Below are positions 7,360-16,425 of a stretch of DNA of 48,444 bases, piece by piece (position 1 is the stretch's first letter; the number at the start of each line of letters is the position of its first letter). The notes below the pieces were generated by a model. It had not been told where the DNA came from. It saw only the letters and a program-made list of their open reading frames with translations, and did no database searches. The DNA comes from Actinomycetes bacterium. Lineage in GTDB: Bacteria > Actinomycetota > Actinomycetes > Mycobacteriales > Mycobacteriaceae. The position numbers and the translations under genes were made by a program. The DNA lies in contig JAKOYE010000007.1 of the NCBI GenBank assembly GCA_029780675.1, positions 1-48,444 of the forward strand, read 5' to 3'.

Positions 7360-8165
7360 CCAGCCTGACGTCCACCCGCACGCCGCCGTCCACCGCCCGG
7401 CAGTGGTGGGTGCTCACGGTGCGGTTGATCGCCCCGACGCTGCGTAACGGCGAGGTCGCCGTGGGTGTCGCGGTCACGGTGGCGGTGACGGTGAGCCTGT
7501 ATGTGCCGCTGAACCGGCTGATGGACGGTCCCGATCTCGGGGTGTCCGGCTACGCGCAGTTCCTGGCTCCCCTGATCGTGCTGCAGGCCATCTCGTTCGC
7601 CTCGATCTCCACCGCCTTCCGCGCCGCCACCGACTCCGTGTCGGGGATCAACCGGCGCTTTCAATCCCTGCCGATCGCCGTGCTCACGCCGATGGCCGCC
7701 CGGATCACGGCGGGTGTGTACCGGTGTGTGCTGGGCCTGGCGGTGGCGCTGATCTGCGGGTACGCCATCGGCTTTCGCTTCCACCGCGGATTCCTGTACG
7801 CCACGGCGTTCTGTCTGCTGGCCTTGCTGACCGGGCTGGTTCTGGCCCTGCTGGGGGACACCCTCGGAACCCGCTCGAAGGATCCGGCGGCCACCGCACA
7901 GTGGTTGTTGTTGCCGCAGTTGATCTTCGGTTTCCTGTCGGTCGGTATCCAGCCGCTGCAACGGTTCCCGGAGTGGATTCAGCCGCTCGTTCGTCATCAG
8001 CCCATCTCGCGCATCGTCGATGCCTTGAGAGCGTTTGCCGGCGATGCCGGCGACGGGTTGGCTCCGGTCACCTGGTCGGTGGTCACGCCGGCGCTGGCCT
8101 GGTTGGTCGGTATCGCCGCGGTGACCGTTCCCTGGGCGCTCGTCGTCTACCGGCGGAGGGCCTGA
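7356..8165 (+). CDS. ABC-2 type exporter permease (DrrB/C-like), first
   Basis: A 269-aa integral membrane protein with about six hydrophobic segments and the ABC-2 permease layout of DrrB/DrrC: a long N-terminal cytoplasmic stretch, TM1 near GEVAVGVAVTVAVTVSLYVP, SGINRRFQSLPI in the first cytoplasmic loop, and GFLSVGIQPLQRFPEWIQPL before the last helix pair. It forms the channel with the next permease and the DrrA-like ATPase. It starts at the GTG that overlaps the ATPase stop and ends in TGATG, sharing one base with the next start. The cargo is unknown but is probably made by the downstream enzymes. Confidence 0.87.
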   Translation: MTSLTSTRTPPSTARQWWVLTVRLIAPTLRNGEVAVGVAVTVAVTVSLYVPLNRLMDGPDLGVSGYAQFLAPLIVLQAISFASISTAFRAATDSVSGINRRFQSLPIAVLTPMAARITAGVYRCVLGLAVALICGYAIGFRFHRGFLYATAFCLLALLTGLVLALLGDTLGTRSKDPAATAQWLLLPQLIFGFLSVGIQPLQRFPEWIQPLVRHQPISRIVDALRAFAGDAGDGLAPVTWSVVTPALAWLVGIAAVTVPWALVVYRRRA

Positions 8166-9013
8166 TGACCGTGATCGGCGCGGCCGGACGCGACATCGGT
8201 GGGCGATCCGAGAAGTCCGCGGCGAAGTCCGCGGAGAAGTCATTGCGCGATCTGGTCGCGGAAACACGCGTCCTCACCTGGCGGCTATTGGTGCGACAGG
8301 CCCGAACCCCCATGGCGCTGGTGCACGGCGTCGTGTTGCCGTCGTCGTTCCTGGTGACGCTGAAGGTGGTCTTCGGTGATTCGATCACCACGATCACCGG
8401 TCAGGACGCGTTACACCGCAGCGTCCCACTCGCCGTCCTGATATCGGCGATATCGGGTTCTTCCACCGGGATGGTCGGCGTCGGCGCCGAACGCCTCAGC
8501 GGGTTCATCGCGCGACTGTGGGTGTTGCCGATCCATCGGGCAGCGGGTCTGCTCGCCCGATTGGCCGCCGAAGTGATTCGGTTGCTGATGACGACGGCGG
8601 TGGTCCTGGGTGTCGGTGTCGCCCTAGGCTTCCGCTTCGAGCGTGGGATCGGCTTCGCACTGCTGTGGGTGACCGTTCCGGTGATTTCCGGGGTGGCCTT
8701 CGCGGCGCTGGTCACTGCTGCCGCTCTGCTGGCGCCCACGGTGATCATGGTGGAGGCCACGCAGCCGGTGATCGTGCTGGGCGGGATGTTCTGCACGGGG
8801 TTTGTGCCGCTGGACATGTACCCCGAGTGGGTTCAGCCGCTGGTTCAGTACCAGCCGATGTCGCTCGCTGCCGATGCCATGCGCGGTCTGTCGCTCGGCG
8901 GGCCGGTCTGGCCGCCGATGATGGGATGCCTGCTGTGGTGCGCGGCCATCATCGCCCTCTGTCTGTGGCCGATCACGGCCGGCTACCGTCGGGCCGCGCG
9001 GGGTGGGCGGTGA
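8165..9013 (+). CDS. ABC-2 type exporter permease (DrrB/C-like), second
   Basis: A 282-aa second permease with the same fold as its neighbour: about six hydrophobic segments, VGAERLSGFIARLWVLPI in the cytoplasmic loop, and FVPLDMYPEWVQPLVQYQPM before the terminal helices. The N-terminus has an extra Lys/Ala/Ser-rich segment (SEKSAAKSAEKS) encoded by imperfect short repeats. The start ATG overlaps the previous stop by one base; the stop overlaps the dikinase GTG by four. Two non-identical permeases with one ATPase is the DrrABC arrangement known from phthiocerol dimycocerosate export. Confidence 0.87.
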   Translation: MTVIGAAGRDIGGRSEKSAAKSAEKSLRDLVAETRVLTWRLLVRQARTPMALVHGVVLPSSFLVTLKVVFGDSITTITGQDALHRSVPLAVLISAISGSSTGMVGVGAERLSGFIARLWVLPIHRAAGLLARLAAEVIRLLMTTAVVLGVGVALGFRFERGIGFALLWVTVPVISGVAFAALVTAAALLAPTVIMVEATQPVIVLGGMFCTGFVPLDMYPEWVQPLVQYQPMSLAADAMRGLSLGGPVWPPMMGCLLWCAAIIALCLWPITAGYRRAARGGR

Positions 9014-11760
9014 CCGTTCTCGTGGATCATCAGGTCGCCGGTCAGCAGGTGCCCGGCGACCGGGAACGCATGCTTGCCGGCGGTAAGGGCCGCACCCTCT
9101 GCGCGCTGACGGCCGCCGGCTTTCCGGTCCCGCGGTGGGCGATCATCGGGGTGGACGCCTTCGAGGCCGCCCTGGATGGCCTGGGATTGTGCGTCAGCGA
9201 CGCGCCCCTGAGCCTCGAGGAACGACTCCGGGAATCCGCCCGCCTGGCGGCCGCACTGGCCGAATCGCCGGTGCCGCCGTCCGTTCGGGACGCCATCGCG
9301 ACAGCCCTGAACCATGTCGGGGCGACGTCGGTGGCGGTGCGTTCCTCCGCCCTTCAGGAGGACGGTTCCTGCCACTCGTTCGCCGGACTGTTCGAGAGCT
9401 TCCTGAACATCAGCGGCATCGACGCCGTCGAGGACGCCGTTCGCCGGTGCTGGGCGTCGGCGTTCTCCCCGCGGGTAGTGCATTACCGCCACACCCGTGG
9501 GCTGGGTTTCGACGCCGTCGCCGTCGCGGTGATCGTCCAGCGGTTCATCGAACCGGTGAGCAGCGGAGTGATGTTCACCGCGGACCCCGTCACCCCCGAT
9601 CCCGGGCGCATCGTGATCAGCGGGGTCCTCGGCGTGGGCGAGGGTCTGGTCTCCGGGACCGTCGATGCGGACTCCGTCGTCGTCGAGAAGGCCACCCGCC
9701 GGGTTCTCGAGGAGACGGTCGCGGTGAAGCCGCGGATGGTCGTTCCCGTTGAAGGGGCAGGTACGAGCATCGCGCCCGTGCCCACCGCACGGCGACGGGA
9801 GTCCGCCATCACCCCGGCTGTGCGCGCCGGTCTGATCGATATGGCCGCGGATCTGGAGCGTCACTTCACGGGTCCGCAGGATGCGGAGTGGGCCTACGAC
9901 GGCGCCGTCACGTGGCTACTGCAGACCAGGGCGATCACCACGCTCGACCCCGAGATGGGCACGGCCCCCGAGCATCTCGGTGAGGACGAGCATCTCGGTG
10001 AGGACGTGGCCGATGCTGCGCAGCGGATCTGGGACAACTCGAACATCATCGAGAGTTTTTCCGGGGTCACCTCGCCGCTGACCTTCACCGTCGCCCGCCA
10101 GCTCTACGGCGATGTCTACCGCGCCTACGCCCGCAGCCTGAACGTGCCGGGCGCCCAGCGCGAGCAGATGGAATCGTGGCTGCCGGTGATGCTCGGCCAG
10201 TTCAACGGCCACGTCTACTACAACCTGCTGCACTGGTACCGGATGGTCGGGATCGCGCCCGGTTACGCGCTGAACCGCCGCGTCCTCGAAGTCGCCCTCG
10301 GGGTGAGCGAACCGCTCGATTCCCGGGTGGCAAAGACGCTCCGCCCCTTCACTTTCCCCTCCCGGGCCGCAAAGGTCCTCGCGCGGTTGCGGATCGACGT
10401 CACCTACCTGCGCCGGTTCATGTCGATCGACTCGATGGTCCGGGAGTTCGACAGGACGTTCGCGGAGTTCATCGCACGCCACGGGTTTTCTGACGCCGAC
10501 TCCCTCGACGGCGCCGCGGCGTATCGGCACTTTCGTCAGACGCACGACGAGGTCGCCGACATCTGGGGCCCGATGCTGGTCGTCGACGCGATCCTGTTGA
10601 CCTCGGTCGGACTGCTCGCCGTCCTGATGAAGCTCTTTCTGCCGCGGGCACCCGAGTGGGTCGGCTTCTCCCTGCTCAATCCCGGAGCCGACATGGCGTC
10701 CGTTGAACCGGCCAGAGCGCTGGTCGAGATCACCGAGTTCGTCGACACCATCCCGGCGCTGCGGGAGTTCATCGACACGGTGGACCCCACCGCCGCCCCC
10801 GCAGTCCTGGCGAAGAACGCGGCATCGGCCGACCCCTGCTGGCGGGAACTGAACCGCAGGATCCATCGCTACATCGACAGCTACGGGTACCGCTGCCTGG
10901 ACGAACTCAAACTCGAGGCACCGGATCTGCGGGACGATCCGGCGGGGATCTTCCACCTCCTTCGCATGGCGAGAGCATCCGAAACCCAACGAGAGGTGCG
11001 CGATTCCGCGCAGGACTACCTCGACGCCCACCTGCGCGGCCTGCGCCGCCGACTCTTCGACGCACTGCGGGGAAAGATCCAACGGGCCGCGACCTACCGC
11101 GAGCACCTGCGGTTCTGCCGTACCCGCGGATTCGCGATCATCAAATCGCTGGCCGCCGTGATGGGCCGCGACCTGGAGCAACGCGGGATTCTCGACAACC
11201 GGTCCGACATCTTCCACCTGCGCCTGGATGAACTGTTCGAGGTCTACGACGGCACCATGTCCGGGCCCCGGGCGCAGGCCACCGTCGCCCGCAGGAAGCT
11301 CCTCGACCAGCGTTACCGGCACCTTTCGGCGCCCGCGCGCTTCACCACCCGGGGATCGCGCTACACACCCGCGGAACTGCAGGCGGCCGGCTGGCGAACC
11401 GCCACCGAATCCGCCCGCGCGGACGTCGGCACGGTGCTGACCGGCACCCCGTCCTGCCCGGGAGTCGTGACCGGCCGGGCGGTCGTCGTCGAGCGGCCGG
11501 AAGACTTCTCCAGCGGCATTCTCGTGGCCTACCGCACGGAGCCGGGCTGGGCCGCCGCTCTCCCGTTCGCTTCCGCGTTGCTCATCGAACGGGCCTCACC
11601 GCTGACCCACGTGGCGATCATCGCCCGGGAGCTCGGGGTTCCGACCGTCGTCCAGATCGACGGCCTGACCGAAGCGATCCGCACCGGAATGACGATCAGC
11701 GTCGACGCCGCCGCTGGCCGGGTCGTGGTGCTGGAGGAGCAACCGCCGTGCGATCCATGA
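9010..11760 (+). CDS. RPH-like ATP-dependent dikinase (PEP-synthase/PPDK superfamily)
   Basis: A 916-aa protein with the three-part order of rifampicin phosphotransferase. The N-terminal ATP-binding domain (about 1-310) has GGKGRTLCALTAAGFPVP, AVRSSALQEDGSCHSFAGL and FIEPVSSGVMFTADPV. A long middle region (about 335-790) begins NSNIIESFSGVTSPLTF. A C-terminal swivelling phosphohistidine domain carries H867 in SPLTHVAIIARELGVPTVV. Such enzymes split ATP into AMP and Pi and move the beta-phosphate through the His to a substrate held by the middle domain. The usual GG before the His motif reads AS here. An EHLGED duplication (9970-10005) marks the linker after the ATP domain. The start is the GTG overlapping the permease stop. 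The substrate is unknown; in this operon it is probably a biosynthetic intermediate rather than a drug. Confidence 0.85.
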   Translation: MTVLVDHQVAGQQVPGDRERMLAGGKGRTLCALTAAGFPVPRWAIIGVDAFEAALDGLGLCVSDAPLSLEERLRESARLAAALAESPVPPSVRDAIATALNHVGATSVAVRSSALQEDGSCHSFAGLFESFLNISGIDAVEDAVRRCWASAFSPRVVHYRHTRGLGFDAVAVAVIVQRFIEPVSSGVMFTADPVTPDPGRIVISGVLGVGEGLVSGTVDADSVVVEKATRRVLEETVAVKPRMVVPVEGAGTSIAPVPTARRRESAITPAVRAGLIDMAADLERHFTGPQDAEWAYDGAVTWLLQTRAITTLDPEMGTAPEHLGEDEHLGEDVADAAQRIWDNSNIIESFSGVTSPLTFTVARQLYGDVYRAYARSLNVPGAQREQMESWLPVMLGQFNGHVYYNLLHWYRMVGIAPGYALNRRVLEVALGVSEPLDSRVAKTLRPFTFPSRAAKVLARLRIDVTYLRRFMSIDSMVREFDRTFAEFIARHGFSDADSLDGAAAYRHFRQTHDEVADIWGPMLVVDAILLTSVGLLAVLMKLFLPRAPEWVGFSLLNPGADMASVEPARALVEITEFVDTIPALREFIDTVDPTAAPAVLAKNAASADPCWRELNRRIHRYIDSYGYRCLDELKLEAPDLRDDPAGIFHLLRMARASETQREVRDSAQDYLDAHLRGLRRRLFDALRGKIQRAATYREHLRFCRTRGFAIIKSLAAVMGRDLEQRGILDNRSDIFHLRLDELFEVYDGTMSGPRAQATVARRKLLDQRYRHLSAPARFTTRGSRYTPAELQAAGWRTATESARADVGTVLTGTPSCPGVVTGRAVVVERPEDFSSGILVAYRTEPGWAAALPFASALLIERASPLTHVAIIARELGVPTVVQIDGLTEAIRTGMTISVDAAAGRVVVLEEQPPCDP
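9970..10005 (+). repeat. 18-bp in-frame tandem duplication inside the dikinase gene
   Basis: GAGCATCTCGGTGAGGAC occurs twice, back to back and identical, encoding EHLGED-EHLGED in the linker between the ATP-binding domain and the middle domain. Exact identity suggests a recent duplication; it should lengthen a flexible acidic linker without breaking frame. Confidence 0.85.
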
Positions 11761-14700
11761 ACCGTGAGATCGCCGCCGCCGCGGTGCGGGATTGGCTGAT
11801 GACGCCACGCACCGACACCGGGGTGCACCTGGCCGACGACGACGGTGGCTGGGACTTCGTCTCCTATGCCGCGCTCGCGGACCAGGCCCGCCGGATCGCG
11901 CACCTGCTGATCGCCGAAGGCGTCGCGCCCGGCGATCCGGTCGGCGTGCTGATGCCGACGTCACACCTGTGCCTGGCGACGATGTTCGGGGTGCTGGCCG
12001 CGGGGGGAACCCTGACGCCGATCACCCCGCCGCAGTTCGAGAACACGAGTCAGTACGCGGACCGGCTTCGGGGAGTTCTGGAGGCCTCCGGAGCCCGGGT
12101 GCTGGTCAGTGCTCCCGCGTTCGCGGACGCCGCGCACCGGTCGTTCGCCGGGATGAGCTCACCACCGAAACTGGTTCTGCTGGAGCGGGTCCCGGACGTC
12201 TCCCAGTTGGATCAGCTGGTAGAACCCGGCGACCTGGCGTTGCTGCAGATGACATCGGGGTCGACGGGGTTCCCGCGCGGCGTTCAGGTCAGTTGGTGCA
12301 ACCTCGCCGCCAACCTCGATGCCCTCCGCGGGATGTGCGGAACGAGGCCGGGCGATCGTGGAACCTCTTGGCTGCCCCTGTATCACGATATGGGCCTGAT
12401 CGGTGTTGTCTTCCAGTCCATCCCGGGTCAGCATGAGATGCGGCTGCTTCGTCCCGATCAGTTCATCCGCGATCCGCTTCGATGGTTGCGGGCGGCGGCT
12501 GTCTCCGAGCACACCGGTTCGCCGTCCTTCGGCCTGGCTTACGTCAGCCGCAGACTCACCCCGGCCGACCTCGGCGACCTCGACCTGTCCGGGCTCCGGA
12601 CGATGGTGGTGGGGTCCGACCGGATCGATCCGGCACACCTGCGGGCGTTCGCCGAACTGACCGCCGGTCACGGGTTCAGTACCTCGGCGTTTCTGCCGGC
12701 GTACGGACTGGCGGAGGCGACGTTGATCGCCACCGCACGGCGACTCGATGAGCCGATCCGGATGACCCGGGTGGACAGATCGACGTTGCACGCCGGCCGC
12801 CCGGTCGACGTCCTGGACCGCAGCGACGACGGACTGTCCGTCGAACCGGCTTCGGACTGGATCGTCTCGGTCGGTCACCCGGCCGCGGGTCACGGCGTCC
12901 GGATCGTCGACGAGTCCGGCGCGACCCTCACCGACGGCATCCTGGGCGAGATCGTGCTATGCGGGCCCTCGGTGACGAACGGCTACCGCGGAAGCGACTC
13001 CGAGACGACCAGATTCGAGAACGGACTGCTCTACACCGGGGACGCGGGATTCCTCGTCGACGGGCGGTTGCACGTTCTGGGGAGGATGGGAACGAGCCTG
13101 AAGGTCAACGGCCGCACTGTCTTCGCCGAAGACCTCGACCTCGCGGCGGCCGAGGCGATGGGTATGCGGCCGGGCCGGCTGTACTGCGTTGCGGTGAACG
13201 ACGGCGACGCGGCGCAGGTCGCGGTGTTCCTCGACGGCCGGATTGCCGAGGATCCTGAGCGGGTGATCGGCGCGTGCCTGACCGTCCTGCGGGCGCGCGT
13301 CGGCGACGAAACGCCGCTGTGGGTGATCCGCGTCCCACCCGGCGGACTGCTGCGGACCACCAGCGGCAAACCCCGACGGGCACATATGTGGCAGCAGTGG
13401 CGTCGCGGCCGGATCAACGGCGCCGAGCTGCTGGCGTATCGGGACGCGCGACGGCATGCGGCCCTCGACCTCGGGCAAGTGCGTGCACTGCTCGAGAAGG
13501 CGCGGTCGGTGGCCGTGATCCCCGACGACGCGACAGTGCATTTCGAAGGGTCGCTGGCAGAGGGCTTCGGCAACGACGGCTCCGACATCGACCTGCTGCT
13601 CCTGGTGCCGGGCGACGGCGCGCAGGCACTGATGCCCACCGTGCTCTTCCTGGACGGCCGCCGGGTGGAGATCCGCGCCCAGTCCCATGACCAGATTCGC
13701 GGCCGCCTGCTGCGCGTCAGACAGGCGATCGACGCCGGTTCCCTCACCGGCGTCACCGAAGATCTCCTCAACCGTGTCCAGCGGTTCCTCAACGCCGTTC
13801 CGCTGCGGGTGGGACCGCACTACGACGACCTCATCGGCATCGTGTCGTGTCGGGAGGTGACGGATCTGGTTGCCCGCTGGTGGTTTCGCCGGGCCGGTCA
13901 CTGCCTCCGATACGCCGCGGCGATGGCCCTGCTCGACCGCGATGCCGAGGCGTTCGGTTGGGCCAGGGACGGCCTTGCCCAGGCCATGAAGGGATTTCTG
14001 GCCCGGCACGGCGAGGCCTATATCGAGGTCAAGTGGCTGCCCCAGCAGATCGAACGGCTGCGCGCCCGGGCCGGTCGCGCGGAGACCGACCTCCTCGATT
14101 CCTACCGCGGTCTCGATGACGGCGCTTCCACCGGTGGCGCTCCGATCGGGGCGATGCTGGATCTGGCGGCCGAGCTGGGCGCCCCGGTGATCAGGCTCGA
14201 CCCTCGCAATGTCGTCATCAAGCGCGCGGCCGGGGTGACCACCTGGCCGATCGGCTCGACGGTGCACGTCGTGCGGGGCAACACCGATGTGTTCGTGTTG
14301 TCCGCCGAGTGTGCCCAATCCTGGCGCCGCGTGGTGTTCGGCCAGACGCTCGCCTCCACCGGCGCCGACCGCCGGCACCTCCACCTCTTCGCCCGGCACG
14401 GGCTCATCGGCCTGGGCTGGCGAGGCGCAGGGCTGATGCGGCCCGCCGCGGCCATGTGTGGACCAGACCGGCCGCTGACCCCGCTGCCGTCGGCTCGGCG
14501 GCCGGTCATCACCATCGACGGCGCGCTGCCCGACGGGGATATCGCGCGTTCGCCGTTGGGCGCCAAGGCGTTCGCCGAATGCGCCGGCGCGTTGATGCTG
14601 GCCAACATGGTTCTGGAGAACGCCCGGGAGGATTTCGACGGTGCGGTCCGAGGTGAACAGTGGTCCGTCGCGACGCTGTGCGGGCGTCGGATCACGGCGA

Positions 14701-15110
14701 TGGCAGTGCGCATCCTGGCCAGTGCGTGGGGAGTCAGCCCGCTGCCTGCCGACCCGGCGCTTCTCGACCTGCTGCCGCACCTGGTGCCCGAACACCGGGA
14801 TCTGGCCGTCGACGCGCGTCGCCTCAGTGTGATCTCGGTGAGCTCAGCCGAGGAGGCGCGGCGAGCCCGGGCCGAGATCGACAGGTTCGTCCAGCACGTG
14901 CGCGACGTCAGCAGGGGTGCGGCGTTCCCGGAGTCGTTCGCCTCCGCGGATCAGTGGCAGGCGACCATCCGGCGCGGCTACCAGTGGCTGCGGATGGGCG
15001 GCTACCTGGGTGCGTACGTCGAGCTTGACGAAGTCCGGGACCTGCTCGCCAGTGGCGGTGTCCAGCCCGGGTCGAAGGCATCCGGGCGGCAACAGGGGGA
15101 TCAAGGATGA
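11748..15110 (+). CDS. fatty acyl-AMP ligase fused to a nucleotidyltransferase domain
   Basis: A 1120-aa fusion. Residues 1 to about 560 are an AMP-forming ligase of the FAAL type: MTSGSTG (168-174), SWLPLYHDMG (207-216), AYGLAEATL, LYTGDAGFLVDGRLHVLGR, and TTSGKPRR near the end. FAALs activate a fatty or other carboxylate as acyl-AMP for an ACP rather than CoA. After a short linker comes a Pol-beta-type nucleotidyltransferase motif, GSLAEGFGNDGSDIDLL (from G601, with D613 and D615). A helical region follows (REVTDLVARWWFRRAGHCLR), then about 300 residues of unrecognised sequence. The GTG at 11748 has GGAGGAG eight bases upstream; ATG at 11757, overlapping the dikinase stop as ATGA, is the alternative. 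The next gene is an ACP, its likely acceptor. The role of the nucleotidyltransferase part is unknown; KNTase-like domains modify small molecules or proteins. Confidence 0.85.
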   Translation: MRSMNREIAAAAVRDWLMTPRTDTGVHLADDDGGWDFVSYAALADQARRIAHLLIAEGVAPGDPVGVLMPTSHLCLATMFGVLAAGGTLTPITPPQFENTSQYADRLRGVLEASGARVLVSAPAFADAAHRSFAGMSSPPKLVLLERVPDVSQLDQLVEPGDLALLQMTSGSTGFPRGVQVSWCNLAANLDALRGMCGTRPGDRGTSWLPLYHDMGLIGVVFQSIPGQHEMRLLRPDQFIRDPLRWLRAAAVSEHTGSPSFGLAYVSRRLTPADLGDLDLSGLRTMVVGSDRIDPAHLRAFAELTAGHGFSTSAFLPAYGLAEATLIATARRLDEPIRMTRVDRSTLHAGRPVDVLDRSDDGLSVEPASDWIVSVGHPAAGHGVRIVDESGATLTDGILGEIVLCGPSVTNGYRGSDSETTRFENGLLYTGDAGFLVDGRLHVLGRMGTSLKVNGRTVFAEDLDLAAAEAMGMRPGRLYCVAVNDGDAAQVAVFLDGRIAEDPERVIGACLTVLRARVGDETPLWVIRVPPGGLLRTTSGKPRRAHMWQQWRRGRINGAELLAYRDARRHAALDLGQVRALLEKARSVAVIPDDATVHFEGSLAEGFGNDGSDIDLLLLVPGDGAQALMPTVLFLDGRRVEIRAQSHDQIRGRLLRVRQAIDAGSLTGVTEDLLNRVQRFLNAVPLRVGPHYDDLIGIVSCREVTDLVARWWFRRAGHCLRYAAAMALLDRDAEAFGWARDGLAQAMKGFLARHGEAYIEVKWLPQQIERLRARAGRAETDLLDSYRGLDDGASTGGAPIGAMLDLAAELGAPVIRLDPRNVVIKRAAGVTTWPIGSTVHVVRGNTDVFVLSAECAQSWRRVVFGQTLASTGADRRHLHLFARHGLIGLGWRGAGLMRPAAAMCGPDRPLTPLPSARRPVITIDGALPDGDIARSPLGAKAFAECAGALMLANMVLENAREDFDGAVRGEQWSVATLCGRRITAMAVRILASAWGVSPLPADPALLDLLPHLVPEHRDLAVDARRLSVISVSSAEEARRARAEIDRFVQHVRDVSRGAAFPESFASADQWQATIRRGYQWLRMGGYLGAYVELDEVRDLLASGGVQPGSKASGRQQGDQG

Positions 15111-15346
15111 CGACGATCGAAGAAGAAGTGCTGGCGTTGGTGACGGTGCTGGCGCCCACTGCCGGTGAACCCGGCCTCGACGACACGTTCGTCGGACTGG
15201 GCTACACCTCGGTGCGGTTCCTGGAACTGGCGATCGCCGTCGAGCAGGCCTTCGGCCTGCGGCCGCTGCCCCCGGAGACGCTGGCGCGCGTGACGACGGT
15301 AGGCGACCTGGTCGACCTGGTCGAGGACCTCCGGGGGGCGGGATGA
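15107..15346 (+). CDS. acyl carrier protein
   Basis: A 79-aa stand-alone carrier protein with the four-helix ACP/PCP pattern. The phosphopantetheine attachment serine is S35 in FVGLGYTSVRFLELAIAVEQ; the usual DSL reads TSV, so the Asp before the Ser is a Thr. LPPETLARVTTVGDLVDLV fits helix III/IV of carrier proteins. It overlaps the FAAL fusion stop and the reductase start by four bases each (ATGA), so it is tightly coupled to both. It probably receives the acyl group from the FAAL domain and presents it to the reductase or the AfsA-like protein. Confidence 0.88.
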   Translation: MTTIEEEVLALVTVLAPTAGEPGLDDTFVGLGYTSVRFLELAIAVEQAFGLRPLPPETLARVTTVGDLVDLVEDLRGAG

Positions 15347-16425
15347 CTACGAAGCCAGGAGTCCTGGTCACCGGAGCGGCCGGACACGTCGGCGCCGAGG
15401 TGGTGCATCGGCTGGCCAGACGTGGCCACGACGTCCTCGCCCTCGTGCACGACCGGAGGGACGTCGTCACCAACAACGGTCGGCGCGTCGGGAAAGTCCC
15501 GGTCCTTCGCGGCGACGTCCGCCGGGAGTCGCTCGGCCTCGACCGGCAGAGCGTCACGCACATCGCCGACCAGGTCGGGCTGATCGTGCACTGCGCCGCC
15601 GTCACCGACTTCGGACTCCCCGAGCACCGGTACACCGAACTCAACGTGGATGCGACCGCGAACGTGCTCGACGTGGCCCGCAACTGGGACGCCGGTGTGG
15701 TGCACGTGAGCACCGCCTACGTGGCCGGCGACACCGACGGGACGTTCCGCGAAGACCAGCTCGACATTGGGCAGCGATTCGGAAACGACTACGAGCACAG
15801 CAAGTTTCGGGCCGAGAAGCTCGTCCACAGCTCAGGAGCGCGGTGGGCGATCGTCCGGCCGGGCATCGTGGCGGGGGAGTACCGCACCGGCCACAGTAGG
15901 GAGTACAAGCACATCTATCAGGTCCTGAAGCTGATCGTCGAAGGCAAGCTGCGGACGCTGCCGGGAAACTATGCGTCCACCCTGGCGCTGTCCCCGATCG
16001 GACACGTCGCGGACACCATCGTCACCGTCGTGGAGCGGTTCGCCGACAACGCGGGACGCACCTTCCACGCGGTGGGAGCGAACGCGCCGTCACTGCGGTC
16101 GATGAGCGACGTCCTCGCCGAGTATCCGAGCCTCCGGATGGCGGACCTGGTGCCGCCGAGCACCTTCAGCCCGGACGATCTCGACCCGATCGAGCGCAGC
16201 TACTTCCAGAAGGTCGGCAGCCTCTACACCAGTTATCTCCAGCGCCGGACGGACTTCGACAGTTCCCACACGCGGGAGCGACTCGGGTTGGCCCCGCCGC
16301 CGATCGGCCCGGGTTACCTGCGGCGGATTCTCGACTCCTGCCTGCAGACGGGGTATCTGGGTGCCGCCGACCCCACCGTCGCCGACGCACTGAGCGTCGT
16401 GGCGTCGATGAGGGCCGGACGATGA
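15343..16425 (+). CDS. extended SDR, thioester-reductase/epimerase-like
   Basis: A 360-aa NAD(P)-binding extended short-chain dehydrogenase. The Rossmann motif is VTGAAGHVG (9-17). The active-site triad is S123/T124 in VVHVSTAYVAGD and Y150-x3-K154 in NDYEHSK. WAIVRPGIVAGEY is typical of male-sterility/Lys2-type thioester reductases and of nucleotide-sugar epimerases. Directly after an ACP, a free-standing reductase that releases or reduces the ACP-bound acyl chain is the simplest reading; an epimerase or ketoreductase is the alternative. The C-terminus (RTDFDSSHTRERLGLAPPPI) is like that of reductases ending in short helices. Confidence 0.8.
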   Translation: MTTKPGVLVTGAAGHVGAEVVHRLARRGHDVLALVHDRRDVVTNNGRRVGKVPVLRGDVRRESLGLDRQSVTHIADQVGLIVHCAAVTDFGLPEHRYTELNVDATANVLDVARNWDAGVVHVSTAYVAGDTDGTFREDQLDIGQRFGNDYEHSKFRAEKLVHSSGARWAIVRPGIVAGEYRTGHSREYKHIYQVLKLIVEGKLRTLPGNYASTLALSPIGHVADTIVTVVERFADNAGRTFHAVGANAPSLRSMSDVLAEYPSLRMADLVPPSTFSPDDLDPIERSYFQKVGSLYTSYLQRRTDFDSSHTRERLGLAPPPIGPGYLRRILDSCLQTGYLGAADPTVADALSVVASMRAGR

